A DNA stretch of 64,000 nucleotides from Hyperoodon ampullatus (Eukaryota > Chordata > Mammalia > Artiodactyla > Ziphiidae), in the NCBI GenBank assembly GCA_949752795.1, contig OX457061.1:6383239-6447238 (forward strand), read 5' to 3'. The position numbers were made by a program, and so were the translations under genes. Position 1 is the stretch's first letter. Every line of letters starts with the position of its first letter. Shown here one piece after another: positions 1 to 44,756 of this stretch. Below the pieces are notes generated by a model, which made no database searches, had not been told where the DNA came from, and saw only the letters and a program-made list of their open reading frames with translations.

Positions 1-31668
<31,668 letters not shown>

Positions 31669-31734
31669 TTAGTCCTTTGGTTTTTTTGAGGCTCTTCACA
31701 CTGAAATTTTTGACGAAGTGGTTGTAGTGATATG

Positions 31735-31925
31735 AATTTATTGAGCCCTTATCAGGCACTTCGTTAGACCTTTGTGTGCATTTTTGCATTTAATCCTTGG
31801 AACAATCTGATGAGATAGGAGGTAGGTATAAGCATTATCCCCCTTTACCGGTAAGCAAACTGAAGCTCTAAGAAATTAAGTCATTTGTTCCAGGTTGAAC
31901 TGGGAATCACGTGGAAACTACTAAA
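31735..31925 (-). repeat. MIR
   Basis: TTATTGAGCCCTTATCAGGC, TTTAATCCTTGGAACAATCT, GCAAACTGAAGCTCTAAGAA, reverse MIR. Confidence 0.75.
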
Positions 31926-33049
31926 GACTATGTTATATTGCTTCATGCTAGTTTATCCAACCACTAGAGGATGAATCTTTTAATTCTGTGTGGAAACTTT
32001 CTTTGCCTCTTATCTTTGGAATTTGTAGGGAGATCTTTTTTTCTTTATTATTTATTTTTTAATTTATGTAAGGAAATCTTTAAGGGAAGGATTCAGTAGC
32101 TGATTGCCTTCAACTCACTATTTTTTATCAAGGAGTTATAGAAGAACGTGCTTATTAAAATTGCCGATAGACTAGCTAGGTTTATTTAGTTTTGAGTTTT
32201 TTGAGTTTTTTTGGTTTGTTTTTGTGTTTTGTTTTTCTTGCCACACAAATAATGCATGCTCTTTGTGTGCAATCATTTAAGCAAAAGAGGAGAAAATAAA
32301 AACCACCAGGAATCCCAATACTGAGTGACTGTCAGTGTACTAATGTGTTTTATGACAGAATCAGAGTCTTCGTTTTTAACTGGACGTAGGAACTGAAATT
32401 AACATGATATATTTAAAGGGAGCTAAAGTGCTGCACTCAGAAAGAATCAGTTGAGAAAGTACAAAATAGAGGAGGGAGGGTCCTAGATCTTTTAGCTGTG
32501 CAATCATAGTAGTAAAAGTCATGAACCTATGAATTCTTCCCTTGAGTCAAAAACCAGTACAGGTTCTGTCACACCCTCTGCAGGAACAAAAACAGGGTAC
32601 TAAGGTGTAGCCGAGAAGCTAGAGAGGCAATGTTTACTATTTGGTGGTTTACTTCTTTCTCCAACCTCATATACTTAGCCATCTATTGTGAATATGCAAC
32701 CTTACTTCTTTGAACAGAATTCTCATCTGATCTCACTACCCCATCCTACAGGAAACTGCGAAGAAGAAACTTTACTGTTTTGGAAATCCACAAAGGAGAT
32801 GATAGTTAATGTATTTATTGAGCAATTAAGTTTGCCAAATATTCTGCTAAGTACTTTATATGTACATTTTCTAATTTAAGACCAAAATCTTTATAAGATC
32901 TATATTTTTGTTCCTTTTTTAAAGATAAGACTTGGTTAGATAAATTAATTTATTCAGGGTGGTCTGATCATTTATAAATGACTCTCATCCAGGCCTCTCC
33001 CATAAAGCCCAGCACTTAATCCCTGTCCTGCAATTGTAAAACTTTCATT

Positions 33050-33260
33050 TCATATGAGGCTGGAAGGGTCCTTAGATAACCAACAGATCCTTCCACCTTA
33101 TTTAACAGATGTGAAAACAAATCCAAGGAACTCAAGTGATTTGCTCAAGATCACACAATGAGTTGGGTAATTTTTGGCAAGCATCTTTAGAACCAGGACT
33201 GGAACCTCATCTACTTCAGAACAGGATCTGCGCTTCTTGCACTATACCGTACATGGTTTT
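33050..33260 (-). repeat. MIR-class old SINE fragment
   Basis: GGAAGGGTCCTTAGATAACC, ATTTAACAGATGTGAAAAC and a final GCGCTTCTTGCACTATACC. Family assignment is weak. Confidence 0.45.
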
Positions 33261-35129
33261 CTAATTCTTATAATTTTATTGTTATTTTTAAATTCTTATA
33301 ATTTTAAATTTTCAAAAAATAAAATCCCAGAATCTGAGTAACCAGTGTGTTATCAAGTGAAATGCAAGAGAAATTTTCAGAAAGTATTTTAACAATCAGC
33401 AGTATGAAAGAACATAGAAGAAATGTAAAATAGTTGATACTTTCTTTTAGGTATCTAGAGGAAATACCAAAGTCAGTTAGCTGATTCTCACTTCAGTATG
33501 AAACTAATTGTTTAAAGAAATGGGGATTTTCAAGTGCAGTTTCATTTTTAAAGGCAATTTACAGTGTTTTGGAGTATTATTATAGTTTACTTTTTAAAGT
33601 GAGGTACCATTTTTGAGAATCTCTGGTTTTAAATTTGAATATAATAGGCTTCTAAAAACAGATTGATCAGGAAGAATATTAATTTTATTTAATATTATAA
33701 TAACTAGTTTATAAAGTAGAAGACATTTGTCTTTTAGTCTCTGGAAAACAGTTTTACAAGGGCTCAAAGCTGGGTTCTTATTCCTTGCTTCTTTTCATTT
33801 GGGAATTATGTGACCTTCACAGGGTCACATACCAATGGCATCTGTCCAGACGTTTATGAGGAATAGCTTCTTCAGGTATTTGAGAACTATATTGTGCCAG
33901 TCATTAGCTTAGAATTGAGAGAAGTAAGAAAGGGAACACAAATTACAAAGACTTAAGTGAAGTATTGATTAGACAGTTACTTCTCAAATTCTGTGAAAAC
34001 TGCTATCTTGGCAATTTTATATTTAATTATATATTTTTATATTTAAGCACATGATTTCAGAGTTTCAAGAACAGATTATTTGCATAATCATGGTACTGTA
34101 ACTGGGAACAGACCTGTTGAGTAACAGAACAAGTTAGGCCTGCCTCTCCCTGGCAACATTTTCAAAGGGGCATTAAACTTTGAGGTACTGACTGCAGGTA
34201 CTGACTGCAAAGGCCTGGAGGGGCTGGAAATACTATCTCCTAAACCTGACTTTCAGCCTTATCCTCTTAGTCAAGTGGATTTTATTTTTCTATTTCCTCT
34301 AACTTTGCAAGATCCACTGAAGTTTGCCCCTAGTAGCAGAATTGGTAGTTTGAACCTAGTGTGATTCATAATGTTTAGCATCAGTTTAGAAATTTCCAGA
34401 GATGTTTAATGTAATTATTGGGTTAATATTCTCCAGTTATGATTGCCATTTGTCTTTCTTATCAAAAGAGATGACATTTCAGACCAAAACCCTCTATAAA
34501 CACAGTATAGGGAACCAAAAGTCCAATTGGGGTCTGGCAACACATTCAGAAGTCAAATGTCACTTTCGTTCTTTGGCTTGAAATGTCATTTCTTGGGGCA
34601 TGGGGGAAGCCCACGGCCTCTCCTTGCAGAGAGTGATCTTGGAAAAGCTAGGCCCTGACCCATCTTGAATCCTGCAGGCTGGAGAAAAATTTCCAATTCA
34701 CTACTCCTCAGTTTGGTGGCACAGTGTGTAACTTGCTCAGCCACATACAGCTGGTTTTTCCTGATTTTATGCACATCTTTATAGAACTTCAGGGGAATTC
34801 CACTGTCAGGTACAAAAATTGGTTTCAGTTTTAAGATTCTACTCACCACAGAGTTCCTACTTTTATCCCACTTCAGCTTTTTCCACTGGAGTTTGAATGA
34901 TAAGCAAATGGAGAATTTAAAGCTAGAAACTGATGGAAGCTATTTTAACAGAAAAAAAAAATCTTGAGAATTTCATTAGGAAGAGTACTTCACCAATAGA
35001 CAACCACCAATCAATTGTAGTTCAGGCAATCTGTCTTGCTGCATCAGAAGTGCTTTAAAGGATTGCTTTACTTGATAGAGGAAGTAAAAATCCTCCAGAA
35101 AACAAGAGGAACGGAAAGGGAACCAATAC

Positions 35130-35440
35130 TTGTGCCCTCACGTGCTAAGCATTTTGCATGTATTCTTTTAATCTTTGCAGCAACCTTTGGAGCAAAGTAG
35201 CATTATTTCCATTTTATGGAGGAGGAGAATGAGGCTTAGAGAAGGAAAATAATTCAACCAAAGCTCTAGAGCTTTCTGTGCAGGGCTATCCACTCTGGCT
35301 AACACCAAAGCCTGTGCTCACCGCCAGCTCCCTCCTTCCAGCCTCACAACAACCTGTGAGGTCCCCGTTTTCAGTGAAACTGAGAGTTTAAGTAACTTGC
35401 CGAAGGCCATGTACCTAATAAGTAGTGGAACACTAGGGTG
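35130..35440 (-). repeat. Two MIR-class fragments in series
   Basis: First: GTGCTAAGCATTTTGCATG to GGAGGAGAATGAGGCTTAG. Second: CTCACAACAACCTGTGAGGT to AGTAACTTGCCGAAGGCC. Confidence 0.6.
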
Positions 35441-37064
35441 CCAATTGAACAATTACAAAACCGAGCTTCTTTAAAATAGATTAGATAGAGATATCTGTAC
35501 ATCTAAGCCCCTGAATTAGATGTTTATTACTTGTAAGCAGCATTAGAGTTGCCAAACGACCCTGTTAGAATTGTTTACCTGTAACTACATGGCAACTATA
35601 CAGGGTCTCTATTTGTCTAGATACCTTATTTCAGTGCTAATAATGTCCATGTGATCAGATTATTCAGTGGAAATTTATACAGTCACCTGCCAAGATCATA
35701 ACTTTGTAAATCAGTGTTCTCTAGATGTTCCTGAAAGGCAAAACAGGTGTATATAACCCAGACTGACCACCTAGGTAATTCCAGCCTTTACATAGACAGG
35801 GTTTACAATACCTCTTGTGAAAATTGATTCCTAAGTAGGTCAGTCACAGTAATGTTAATATAATTTCTTAAACTCACTCCCTTTTATTATAAGGGAAACT
35901 GAAGTGGATTTAGTTCACCCTAAAAAATATTATGCTGTATTTATCTTTTTCTCTGCTGGCTTATTTCTCTTTATCCTGAATCCTGTTGGCTTCCATTGTT
36001 TTAAAATCAATGGTGTTTTTTTCTTTTACTTCTTGGAGATTCTGATACTTTCAAACCTTTTTCAGTTACCACCAGTCTTAATGAAGTTAAAGATATTTGC
36101 AGTGTGGTCTGATTAACCCAGTTCCATATAGTTCTGCTGCTGTGGCTTTTTATGGGCTCCTATAAGTATTTCCTGCTTACTCATCTTCAAAGGTTTCCTT
36201 TTAATATGGTCTCTTTTTTTTTTCTGCTGTTCCTTCCTCTTTGTCCCCTCTTCTTTCTCTTCTTTAGAGCAGCAGGTTGTTTTTCCTCCTGATTAGCATC
36301 TTTTCACAAGTGGTCACTCTGGTTTTGAGAAGTCTTCTAGAAGGCACTCAAGTGTACTTGAAAAAATATTAAACCTTGGCAGGAAGGGAAATTGAGGTGA
36401 ATACTGAGGCAGGGTCTTGTTAGATGATCTGCATTTCACTTACCGTTTCCAAATAGCCAACTAAACTGTGCAGTATTGTTTGAATTTCTAACCCCTCCAA
36501 CTCACTCTGGCTATTAATCTACCTTGGGAGATAAGTGGATGGCAGTTCTGATTGTTACACATCTAGCAGGCTTGGGTAAAGAGTTCCCAGACCTGGTAAC
36601 TGAGAACAAAATATTTAAATACACACACTAAAAACAAGGGGATGGAGGGAACTTGTAACTGAAGACAGACCAAAACAGTTTTGACAGTTTAAATTTATTG
36701 TAATTCTGTCCAACAAAGGAAGTAGAACTTGGTTTATCTGCAAGAGTAAAACACCACCCTTGCTCCACCCTCTCGTGGAGAATGATAAGCTGGTTGAGGC
36801 TGGGTGTAGTGGGATTGGAGAGATGCATCACTGTGAAATATTTCTAAAATGGGGCGCATTTTAGGAGTCCGCAGTTATTCAGAAAAGTCAGTAGCATTAG
36901 CTGAGGAAGAAAGAAAAGTTGGGGAGAAAAGTCCTAGCGATTCAGAGGAAGGAGTTGGAACTCAAGCAATTCTCCATTCCTGGAATGTTATTTGTGTAGA
37001 CCCTCCAAATACAGAGAAAAAGGAGTCCGTATCTACTGAAAAATGAGCTCTCAGTTTACCAACA

Positions 37065-37260
37065 ACAGGCCAGGTAACAGGTGCTCATTTCCTTGATCCT
37101 CGCCAGCACACGGCAAGATGGCTACGTTATTAAATAACTCCATTTGTCAGGCGAGGGCTCTGAGCTTCTAGAGGTGGAGGCATTGTCGGAGGCCACCCAG
37201 CTAGTAAGTGCGGGAGGCTGGTCCACGCGTCATCCGTGGACCCAGCGCCTTTCCTTTTAC
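37065..37260 (-). repeat. MIR beside FNBP1 promoter
   Basis: GATCCTCGCCAGCACACGG, GCCACCCAGCTAGTAAGTGC, TTTTACCCACTAAGCGGC, reverse MIR. Confidence 0.65.
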
Positions 37261-37739
37261 CCACTAAGCGGCAACGTGATTTCACGTCTGAGAGTTTCTT
37301 GGCCGAACAAGTTGGAAATCACTGGTTTCAGAGATAAGAAATCACTGGTTGTGCGCCCCTGGATTCCTTCCCCAGGAATCAAACTCTAAGCTGTTTGGCC
37401 GCTCTTCGCCTCGACGTCCCTCTGTGTGCAGTACACACACAGCACCGTACCAGGCCCCACTCCCACCGCGCAAGGCTGCAAGGCTGCAAGGCGCCTCGGG
37501 CCTCCACGGTTCCCGGGCGGTGGGGAAAGACCATCCGAGCGAACTCCGGTCGGTGTGAATGGCTGCCAGGGAAAAGTATGGTCCTGAAATTCAAAGCGGC
37601 GCTCGGCGCAGGGGAGCAACCTCAGGCCTCTGCAAAGCACCCGTAATAACAGGGGCCAGCTATGTTCAAAGGCGAGTGGTTGTCCTAAGAGCAGAGAGTG
37701 TGGTTGCTAATAAGTAATAAAAAAAAATCGGTGGTGGGG

Positions 37740-38800
37740 TGGCGGGGAGAAGGTCAGGGCCTTCAAGTCCCGGCGGAGCCCCCTCCTCCCTCCGGGTCCT
37801 TCCGGACCCCAGGGCCACGCGGGCGGGGCGGAGGGAGCCTAGCGGGAGGTGGGGCCGGGGCCAGGGCCGGGGCCGGGGGCGGGGCGCGCGCGTGCGCGAG
37901 CTGTCAGGCCGACCCCGCCCCCGGCTGCAGTCCCGCCCCTCCCGCCCCTCCCCCTCCCCTTGCTCTCCGGCTGTGGGGCGGGCGGGCTGGCGGGCGCTGC
38001 GGCGACCGCGGCTGCTGCTTCCTCGGGCCATTTTGCTGAGGAGCGAAGGGGAGGAGGAGCTGCCGAAGAGACTCAAGGCGAGGAGCGGCGAGCCGGAGGA
38101 GGCGGCGACCGCGCGGGCACGGGCTTTCCTCGATCGCGGGGATCTCGAGGGGCGAAGGGATCGCCTGGGAAGGGGACCGGAGAGCCGCGCCTGCCGCGCG
38201 GCGCGCCCCTTCCCGCCCCCTGAACCATGAGCTGGGGCACCGAGCTCTGGGTGAGTGAGAGGCTGGGCCCGCCGGGATGCGGGGGAAGGTGCCTGGCGCG
38301 CCTGGGCGGGGGGCGCGGGCCGGGCTGCCCGGGTGGAGGCGACCGCGCTCTGGTCGGGGTCCCGGCGGCCTGGGAGTAGGCGCAGGTCCGGGAGCCTCTC
38401 GTCGGCCTTGGCTTGAGCAGGAGGTGCGAGCCAGATTCGCTCTTCGGAGGTGAGGGGCGCTGGGGTGGGTCCCCGGCGGCCCGAGCAGGGGGCGCGGATC
38501 TGGGTCCCCCCGCGGCCTGAGCCGGAGGCTCAGGACTCCCTCTCCTCGGCGCCCTGAGGCCAGCGGTGTGTGTTGGGAAGAGCCTTAATCCCCCGGAGCG
38601 AGTAACCGATGCGCCGCGGGCCGACTCAGTGGGGGCGTGGAGGCCCGGGGATTTTCAGGGCTGCGTTCGGTGTTCGGCGCCCAGACCCGAGGTCCTAGGC
38701 TGCTTTCTCTTCGTGGAGGTGCGGGCGGGTCGGGCGCTCCTCCGGGGGGGCGGGGCGGCCCTGGCGGGGCCAGTCCCGGGTCTTGGGTTTTGGGGCGCAG
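37740..38800. promoter_or_regulatory. FNBP1: FNBP1 CpG-island promoter and 5' leader
   Basis: Very G/C-rich. It contains GC boxes (37821-37830, 37876-37885 and the CCCCGCCC/TCCCGCCCC cluster 37913-37950), an NRF1-like site GCGCGTGCGC (37888-37897), and a YY1-like GCCATTTT (38027-38034). No TATA box. The leader from about 38030 to the start codon has no upstream ATG. Start sites are probably within 37950-38050 (inference). CpG density continues into intron 1. Confidence 0.75.
38227..38250 (+). CDS. FNBP1: FNBP1 exon 1 coding part (MSWGTELW)
   Basis: Eight codons, MSWGTELW, then donor GTGAGT; phase 0. This is the exact N-terminus of FNBP1 (FBP17), after which the human F-BAR domain continues DQFDNLEKHTQWG. 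The start has A at -3, and an in-frame TGA (38221-38223) lies two codons upstream, so no earlier start is possible. FNBP1 binds curved membranes through its F-BAR domain, CDC42 through HR1, and dynamin/N-WASP through SH3, and acts in endocytosis and actin assembly. CIP4 and FNBP1L share similar starts, but the neighbour GPR107 fixes the identity. The exon encoding DQFDNLEKHTQWG was not found before the right edge. Confidence 0.93.
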
Positions 38801-39989
38801 GGGCGAGAACTGGTGTCTTCCTCCTAGTGGCGAGGACGTTTGCCCTGTGGTGGTTTAGGGGTGCACTTGTGATTTTTTGAGGGGCAGCTCAGATCCTCGA
38901 TTTGATGTGGGGACTGCGGCGTTTGGCCTGGAGGGGAAAGTAGTCGGAGTTAGAGGGAGATCTGGTGTTATCACCTTCAGGAAGAGGCACTCGCGGGGTA
39001 GATTTTATATTTTTTAACTGCTCAGAGGAAAGAGTCTAAACTGGGGTAGGGAGCGCCCCGCCGGGATTCCTAACCTGGGGCGCGGATGGATAAACAAGTA
39101 GCGTGCTGTCTGGAAGCTCCTCTCCCCGGACCAAGGCGCAAGGAGGATGCCAAGACGGTGCACAGGCCGTCCTCGGGGAGGAGAGGCTGTGGCTTTTGGA
39201 CTGGAGCTTGTTTCCCTGCCTTCCTCTGGATTCCTGAGGCAATCACTAGGCAAGGGATGGGCAGAGTAGTGTCCAGAGGGAGGAGTAGATGAAATCTCAA
39301 TTATCGCCCTGAAGTGTTCTCAAGAGGAGACGAAACCATGATGAACTCGAAAGTGCCTCCCTTCGGAATCCCATTTGTAAAGGGCGTGGAGGAGAAAGCG
39401 TGAGGTGGTGGCTGCTCTCTGAGCTGAGGCGAGGAAATCTCACGTCAAAATAAAACAAGGTTAGAGCAGCTATAGAAACAGCACATCCTCCCTTATTTAT
39501 TTATTTTTTTTTTTGCTTTAATTGTTTTTACATAACCATTTCTTAGGCTCAGAATCAGCCACTGGTATTAAAACCAAAATCCTGAAGGCAATAGCTCCCT
39601 TACATTAAGATAACTCATTTTATAAACATCCTCTATCAAAAGGGACTCCAATTTTCGACTGATGTTTACAAATATTCATTTTAAAAATAAAGTAACAGAT
39701 GGTTTTAAGTATTTACACAGGCCAATTAGGCAGAATCTACCATTTTAAGTGTTGAATTTCTTTCTTCTTCTATTCCTTCTCCACTCCCTTTGGCTCATTT
39801 TACCTTTTCTGGGATGAGGGGAGCAAATCAGAAGGAATTTTTAATCAAGAGAATAGAAAATTTGGCACGATTTTTTTCACTTGTTCAAACTAGAGAAAGG
39901 GATTATTGGGGTGGGGGGAATACAATATATTTCTAAGTGAAATAGGCTGTAGTTAAGGGTACTGAACACAATGGTGGGCACTTCACGGT

Positions 39990-40360
39990 GATGTTGGTGA
40001 ACGTTATTAGAAGGTGATCCAGAAAAGGGGGGGTAGCTAAGAGAAGAAAACCAGTAAAATAGCTACAATCACCTGTATTATTCTGTACACTTCTTTTTGG
40101 AAGTAGAGGGTGGGAAGGAAGGCAAAGACAGGGAGTTGTTGAAAATCAGTGGGAACTGGAATATATATGAATGAAAGGAAATCTTGGATTTGCTTCAAAA
40201 GAATTTGGGATGGTAGTGGATGGGGATGTCGATGAAGGGAACGTGCTTGGGAGTTGATCATTGTTGAAGCTGGGTGATGGGTACAGGAGGACTTGTGATA
40301 CTATGCTTTCTACTGTCTATGTTTGAAATTTCCTACAGTGAAAATAATTGGAAAAGATTT
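39990..40360 (+). mobile_element. L1/HAL1-like 3' fragment
   Basis: GAAGCTGGGTGATGGGTAC and TGAAATTTCCTACAGTG are diverged L1-type 3' motifs. Confidence 0.5.
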
Positions 40361-41992
40361 TTAAGGGAGAAGGTGTGTAAACTAATTGAGAATTTTTTTC
40401 ACTTGGTTTTAAGTTTATGAGGAAGAATGAGTCATCTGTTGTCTCTATACAAGTATGTGTCAGCGAAGAGTTAAAAAAAAGAAAAAGGCATTCCAGTAGA
40501 GTATTGCCCTTTGCCCTTGAGTGGCTTAGAGGTTAATAGAGGGAAAAGAATGATCACATAATTTGTGCTAAGAGAAGTGCAAAATCTGAGTTTAAATTCC
40601 AAGAAGTAGAAGGGGAACGAAATGTCTGTTTCCAGTTGCCTTGTTTTATTAATATTTGAGATTTTAAAAAAATCAGAATAATGAAGGATTCTGAAAAATA
40701 AACCTCCAGTTCTCTGGTGGTGAGAGACTCAGTGTTGTGTGGTGCGTTGGGCAGCAGTGGGCAGCCTGGCAGGGCTGTGATTGAGGGTTTTCCTTGAATG
40801 GTGGCTGTGGGGATCATGCACATAGGTAATGAGATAATGATGGGGTGCTCAGGCCTAACTTGGCAGAATGGTGCTTCTGTATGGAGAGAGATGGAGATCT
40901 GGTTCGGGTAGCCACGAGCTCTTTGTAATAGGTGCTTGCAGCTTTCATAGACCTTCACAAATGCCATCAAGTTTCACACACATTTTAGGATGCCAGTCAA
41001 CGTTCATGCAGGCTTTTCAAAACGACAGGTTTCTAACTTTACATTAAAGGCCTGTTCTTAGCCACATCCTGCTTTGTAGACAGAGTAAAACCGTTCTCTT
41101 TTCTTTTTTTTTTTTTTTTTAACCTCTCCATAGGCGTAAACTTTGATATCCTAGGACATTTTTGAGAAATCATGAAATGTCAGGAAGTTATCAGGCAATC
41201 ATAAAAATGGACTCAAAACCCATAATTTGTAATAACTTTATTGGATTAGATTGTATTAAAATAAGGGCTTTCTATTTTATATCAGAAGTTATAACAAAGT
41301 ATAAACGGCTGATTTAAAGTGATTAGGGTAAAATTGTTTCTGTACCAAAATTAACCAAAATGCATTTACTCAAGACTTTGTTTAAAAAGTCATGTTAATA
41401 GGCTAAATAGTTTTCACTGACTTGTTGAAATTGTGACTGGTCATTGGAGAAATGGCAAAGCAAGAATTTCTTACATTTGAATTTTTTTTTTTTTTTGGTT
41501 TTGTACCTACATGTTAGAAAGAAGTGAGAAGTTATTGAAGTGTCAGCTCAACTTTTTGTAAGCTTGATCATTAATGTGAAGTAAGAAAAAGTCCATTGGA
41601 AATTTTAGCTTTCCTTATAACTGTTCTACTCTTTGTGGCTAAAAATTTACTCAGTGATAGAATCTACCTTTATCTCCTAGTGTCCTCTCTGCCATCTTTC
41701 TTTTGGTGCTAATAAGAAATGGAGTAGCCCAAAATAATAACAGCAAGAAAGCAAACAGAGAGACCCGAATAATACATATTGGTTAACATATTACTATGTT
41801 AAGCCACCTGTGTTGATTGTACTTCATTTTTTTTCTTAAACCTATGTTTTTAGGACAGGCATATAATGTGCATTCCACAATTTGTTGAATATAGTGACAT
41901 TGATTGTGGTGTGCACCTTTAAGAGGCAGCAGTGAAAGAGTTGTCTACTAACTGGACCAGGAATAGTTGGGAGTTCAAGAAATATTTATTGA

Positions 41993-42307
41993 GGGACTTC
42001 CCTGGTGGGGCAGTGGTTAAGAATCTGCCTGCCAGTGCAGGGGACTTGGGTTCCAGCCCTGGTCCTGGAAGATCCCAGATGCCGCGGAACAACTAAGCCC
42101 GTGCGCCACAACTACTGAGCCTGCAAGCCACAACTACTGAGCCCACGTGCCTAGAGCCCGTGCTCCGCAATAAGAGAAGCCACCACAATGAGAAGCCTGC
42201 GCACCACAGCAAAGAGTAGCCCCCGCTCACTGCAACTAGAGAAAGCCCGCCAGCAGCAACGAAGACCCAGCGCAGCCAAAAATAAATATATTTAAAAAAA
42301 AGAAAGA
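41993..42307 (+). repeat. CHR-2 SINE, full-length
   Basis: Perfect 16-base duplication AAGAAATATTTATTGA (41977-41992, 42308-42323). Confidence 0.95.
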
Positions 42308-42561
42308 AAGAAATATTTATTGAATAAATGAATGAATCCTTTTTTTCATTTTGTCTTAACATTTGCTGTTTTAAAGTAATGGGAGGGTAGTTTTAATGCC
42401 TTTCTGCACTTTGGCAGTTGTAAACATTAAAAAAAACTAATTCTAGGCACCGTTTTTTTTTTAAATAGACTATTTTTTAGAGTAGTTATAGTTTCACAGC
42501 AAAATTGAGCAGAAGGTCCAGAGATTTATACTGCTTCCTCACAAATACACAGTCTAGATCT

Positions 42562-42652
42562 CCTTTTGGGGAGCAGGGAGGCACACTGCACGGCCTGTGG
42601 GATCTTAGTTCAGAAGTGAGGAGTCGTAACCACTGGACTGCCAGGGAAGTCC
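42562..42652 (-). repeat. CHR-1-like short SINE fragment
   Basis: Contains CCACTGGACTGCCAGGGAAG at the right, the reverse of the SINE head; degraded middle. Confidence 0.75.
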
Positions 42653-42659
42653 CTCTAGA

Positions 42660-42989
42660 CCATTTTTTAAAATAATTTTTTTAATTAATTAATTAATCTA
42701 TTTATTTTTGGCTGTGTTGGGCCTTCGTTGCCCAGTTGGGGTGCGCGGGCATCTCATTGCAGTGGCTTCTGTTGTTGCGGAGCGCAGGCTCTAGGCGTGC
42801 AGGCTTCACTAGTTGTGGCTCGCAGGCTTCAGTAGTTGTGGCTCGTGGGCTCTAGAGCACAGGGTCAGTAGTTGTGGCACACGAGCTTAGTTGCTCCGCA
42901 GCATGTGGGATCTTCCTGGACCAGGGCTCGAGCCCGTGTCCCCTGCATTGGCAGGCGGATTCTTAACCAGTGCGCCACCAGGGAAGCCC
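42660..42989 (-). repeat. CHR-2 SINE, full-length
   Basis: Reverse orientation from TTATTTTTGGCTGTGTTGGG to CACCAGGGAAGCCC. Confidence 0.93.
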
Positions 42990-43289
42990 TAATGGACTGT
43001 TAATAGTTGCAGGATTTGGAGAATTAGTACCTCTTCTTACTGCCCAGTACTAAATGGTGTAGAGTACTAACAACGGTTCATAGCTCTTCTCCTGCTCTTT
43101 CTTCTTTAATCCTTCAGAGATTTCTGTTTGGGATAAACATGGCAAGACCAACAGGGGAGACATCACTCTTGGAACTTCGCTGAGCAGAGCAGAACTGCCT
43201 CAAAAAATAGACCAAATCAAGTTTATTTCTGTCATCCCTACCTCTCTATTAAAACAGGGTTTGCACAGTCTTTTCTGGTTAGTCGATTT

Positions 43290-43840
43290 TTTTAAAAATT
43301 AGTTTATTTTCTTATCTTTATTTTTTGTAATTGAAGTGTAGTTGATTTATAATGTTTCAGGTGTATAGCAAAGTGATTCAGTCATATATATATATTCTTT
43401 TTCACATTTTTTCATTATAAGCTATTACAAGATATTGAATATAGTTCCCTATGCTATACAGTAGGTCCTTCTTGTTTATCCTTTTTACTGATATATAGTA
43501 GTTTGTATCTGCTAATCCCAAACTCCTAATTTATCCCTCCCCGCCCCCCCTTTCTCTTCTGGTAACCAGAAGTTTTTCTTCTATGTCTGTGAGTCTGTTT
43601 TTGTTTGTCTTTATTTATTTATTGTGCCGTGCAGCTCGGGACATGCGTGATCTTAGTTCCCCGACCAGGGATTGAACCTGGTCCCACAGTATTGAAAGCA
43701 CCAAGTCCTAACCACTGGACCACCAGGGAATCCCCAGTCTATTTCTGTTTTGTAAATAAGTTCATCTGTATCATTTTTTTAGATTCCACATGTAAGCGAT
43801 ATGATATTTGTCTCTCTGGTTAGTAGATATTAAACAAAAC
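43290..43840 (-). mobile_element. L1 3' end, antisense to FNBP1, split by a SINE
   Basis: Carries GTAGTTGATTTATAATG, TTGAATATAGTTCCCTATG and CTATACAGTAGGTCCTTC, the reversed 3' region of cetartiodactyl L1s, then the antisense ORF2 tail after the CHR-1 insert. Confidence 0.85.
43606..43735 (-). repeat. CHR-1-like short SINE
   Basis: Reverse head GACCACCAGGGAATCCCC at right, tail TTATTTATTTATTG at left. Splits the L1 3' end 43290-43840. Confidence 0.9.
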
Positions 43841-44477
43841 AGGGGCGGTCAGGTTATTCTGTGGTTGGAGATTTACCCATCAGCTTGTTGCCTTCACTTT
43901 ATACATTAGATATCATCCTGAACATTGCATTTTTGGTAGGTAAAACTGTGTTTCAAGCACCGTAAGGGGTTTCGTCTGTGCTTACCATGTGACCACATTT
44001 AGAACTCTTGCTTTACGTTCATGCGACATGGAAAGTGCCTCTTTGAAGGACTATTCAAGTATCACCCACTTCCTTGCTAAAGCTAATATTGTGTTTCCTG
44101 CAAGTATTACTCATACTTGTTTCATCAACACCACCCACATTTAAAAATAAGGCTTTATTTTGACACTTAAAAATTGCAAGCTACCAAGAATACACGTATG
44201 CCCTGGGAAATTAATCTAATTAGATTTTGGAATGTGGGTGTGAAGTCTTCTGGAATTAGTGTTTGTAATGCAATATTTGTTTCCTGATTTAGTAATATAT
44301 AGTCATACTAGCTTGAGCCTAGTGATGTGTCTAGGTAAAAACAATTAAAAAGTCATAATAAAGGGTCAAATATGTATATTGTATTAAAGAGTTAGTTGGG
44401 AATATACAAGTTTTTAATATTGATTCTTTTAACTCATAAGCCTCATCTGTAAAAGTTATGCTAAATTTATGTAACTC

Positions 44478-44748
44478 AGGACTTCCGTGGTGGCTCAGTG
44501 GTTAAGAATCTGCCTGTCAATACAGGAAACACGGGTTTGAGCCCTGATCTGGGAAGATCCCACATGCCACGCAGCAGCTAAGCCTGTGTGCCAAAACTAC
44601 TGAGCCTGTGCTCTAGAGCTTGTATGCCACAACTACTGAAACCCTTGTGCCTAGAGCCCATGCTCCACAACAAGAGAAGCCACTGCAATGGGAAGCCCAC
44701 ACGCAGCAACAATGACCCAACACAGCCAAAAAAAAAAGAAAAAAAAAT
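44478..44748 (+). repeat. CHR-2 SINE
   Basis: AGGACTTCCGTGGTGGCTCA start, somewhat diverged and lacking part of the 3' region; A-rich tail; TTATGTAA flanks on both sides. Confidence 0.9.
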
Positions 44749-44756
44749 TATGTAAT

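Noticed and set aside
37698..38230. Overlapping 113-163-codon ORFs in the FNBP1 promoter
   Set aside because: Arg/Gly/Pro-rich translations of G/C-rich promoter DNA; the real start at 38227 has an in-frame stop two codons before it.
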